This document shows, piece after piece, positions 14,573-15,546 of a stretch of 15,546 nt of DNA (its first letter is position 1; every line of letters begins with the position of its first letter). Source of the DNA: CAYUCE01 sp964443275 (GTDB lineage: Bacteria; Bipolaricaulota; Bipolaricaulia; CAYUCE01); NCBI GenBank assembly GCA_964443275.1, contig CAYUCE010000042.1, positions 1 through 15,546 of the forward strand, in the 5' to 3' direction. The notes beneath the pieces are model-generated. The model was not told the DNA's origin. It made no database searches and saw nothing but the letters and a program-made list of their open reading frames with translations. A program made the translations under genes and the position numbers.

Positions 14573-15546
14573 CTAGATTACTGGTCCTTTGGTATAAATA
14601 TTGCTATTAACCCCATGTTTATCATAGCCTAAAAGCTCCGCTTTTACCTTCTTGCCCGAAGCTACTTGAATAACTTCTTTAAATATTCTCTCTCCTGCTT
14701 CATCAATTCCTTCTTTTCCCTCGATAACTGGGCTAACATCCACATCCAGATGCTCTTTTAAGTGTTGGCAAGTATTCTTATTTCCCGAGATCTTGATTAC
14801 TGGAACTGTGGGAAAGCCTTGGGGAGCACCTAATCCGGTGGAAAAGAGGATGATCTGGCAGCCTGCTGCCGCTACTCCGGTCAGAAATTCCATCTCCCTT
14901 CCCGGTGAATCCATAAAGAAAAGCCCCGGGGTTGATGGTCTTTCTCCGTATTCCAGGATTCCTTGTATTGGTTTTGTACCGCTTTTAGATATTGCCCCTA
15001 GTGATTTATCTTCAATGGTGGTCAGCCCTCCTTTTATATTTCCGCCGGTAGGTTGACCTCCTCGCATGTCTACCCCAAAGGCCTTAGCCCTACTTTCCAT
15101 ATCTTCCACTGCTTCAAATATTTGATCTTCTATGTGTTGATTTAAAGCCCTCTTCGCCAAAATATGTTCGGCTCCTAAAACTTCGGTAGTTTCCCCAAAG
15201 ATCACTGTAGCTCCCTCTTCAATAAGCCTATCTACGGCTGCTCCGGTAGCCGGGTTGGAAGCAATGCCGGATGTGGCATCAGAAGCACCGCACTTAACAC
15301 CTATCGTAAGATCGCTCAATGGAGCCTTATCCCTTTCGTCTTCTTTATTTGAAGCCATTTTGTTTGCTATGGAAATCCCTTGATCCACGGTGGCTGTAAT
15401 TCCTCCCAGCTTTTGAAGACTAACCACTTTTGCTGGTTTATCTGGACCAATTTTCTCTTTTATGTTTTCAGGATCGATTGATTCACACCCTAGGCTTACT
15501 AAAAGTACAGAATGGACATTGGGGTTTTTGCCTATTCCAGTCAGCA
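14573..15546 (-). CDS. UxaA-family dehydratase/lyase large subunit, 5' end beyond window
   Basis: Catalytic C-terminal domain of the altronate dehydratase / galactarate dehydratase / sulfolactate sulfo-lyase family, which removes water (or sulfite) from hydroxy acids. The frame is open to the window edge, where it reads GIGKNPNVHSVLLVSLGCES, a typical family stretch. The GTG at 15427 is therefore internal and not a start. Further landmarks are GVKCGASDATSGIASNPATG, EVLGAEHILAKRA, GLTTIEDKSLGAISKSG, LFFMDSPGREMEF, FSTGLGAPQGFPTVPVIKIS and ASGKKVKAELLGYDKHG. About 324 residues are visible, and the usual N-terminal part of 60-70 residues is missing off the edge. It is followed at eight bases by its SAF-domain small subunit and then AOR and the MtaA-like gene, all on the same strand. 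It could be UxaA-type or SuyB-type, or serve another hydroxy acid. Confidence 0.88.
   Translation of the reverse strand, partial: LTGIGKNPNVHSVLLVSLGCESIDPENIKEKIGPDKPAKVVSLQKLGGITATVDQGISIANKMASNKEDERDKAPLSDLTIGVKCGASDATSGIASNPATGAAVDRLIEEGATVIFGETTEVLGAEHILAKRALNQHIEDQIFEAVEDMESRAKAFGVDMRGGQPTGGNIKGGLTTIEDKSLGAISKSGTKPIQGILEYGERPSTPGLFFMDSPGREMEFLTGVAAAGCQIILFSTGLGAPQGFPTVPVIKISGNKNTCQHLKEHLDVDVSPVIEGKEGIDEAGERIFKEVIQVASGKKVKAELLGYDKHGVNSNIYTKGPVI

Noticed and set aside
1..15546. CRISPR arrays, tRNA/rRNA genes, insertion sequences or prophage genes
   Set aside because: No regularly spaced repeats, no tRNA-like cloverleaf segments in the gaps, and no transposase or phage-like proteins were seen.

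Overview
The window looks like chromosomal DNA of an anaerobic member of the Firmicutes (Clostridia-like lineage). It is moderately AT-rich, has strong AGGAGG-type ribosome binding sites, mixes ATG, GTG and TTG starts, and has one near-perfect sigma-A promoter. It also encodes typical strict-anaerobe genes: a tungsten/molybdenum aldehyde:ferredoxin oxidoreductase, FmdE, NifX-like proteins and an MtaA-type corrinoid methyltransferase. A run of exactly 100 Ns (11051-11150) marks a scaffold join, so this is a draft or metagenome assembly and the two sides are linked only by scaffolding.

Layout. (1) 1-2070, plus strand: a MrfA/YprA-type DEXH helicase with a DUF1998-type zinc motif; its N-terminal part is interrupted by an in-frame TAG. 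(2) 2158-3716, plus strand: a strong promoter followed by three small genes: a DUF5320-like protein, a NifX-domain protein with a Gly/Met-rich linker and a DUF5320-like coiled tail, and a stand-alone NifX-like protein. No nitrogenase genes are visible. (3) 7443-3775, minus strand: a compact four-gene operon fmdE-like > substrate-binding protein > FecCD permease > ATPase, with AGGAGG sites and a GTGA overlap. (4) 7444-7855: a divergent 412-bp regulatory region between that operon and moeA. (5) 7856-9831, plus strand: moeA and a small SAM methyltransferase. (6) 9942-11051, plus strand: a UPF0282-like metallo-beta-lactamase-fold protein fused to a four-cysteine domain, cut by the gap. (7) 15546-11182, minus strand: an apparent operon of the large subunit of a split UxaA-family dehydratase/lyase (5' end off the window), its SAF-domain small subunit, an AOR-family tungstoenzyme broken by a 7-base insertion, and an MtaA/UroD-family corrinoid methyltransferase.

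Possible common theme: molybdenum/tungsten. MoeA inserts Mo or W into molybdopterin, AOR consumes the tungstopterin product, FmdE is named for its link to Mo/W formylmethanofuran dehydrogenase operons, and the FecCD-type importer co-transcribed with fmdE could carry molybdate or tungstate. The least ordinary items are the FmdE-linked importer, the NifX-DUF5320 pairing, the UxaA-split/AOR/MtaA-like operon, and the AOR frameshift, which sits exactly on a perfect palindrome.
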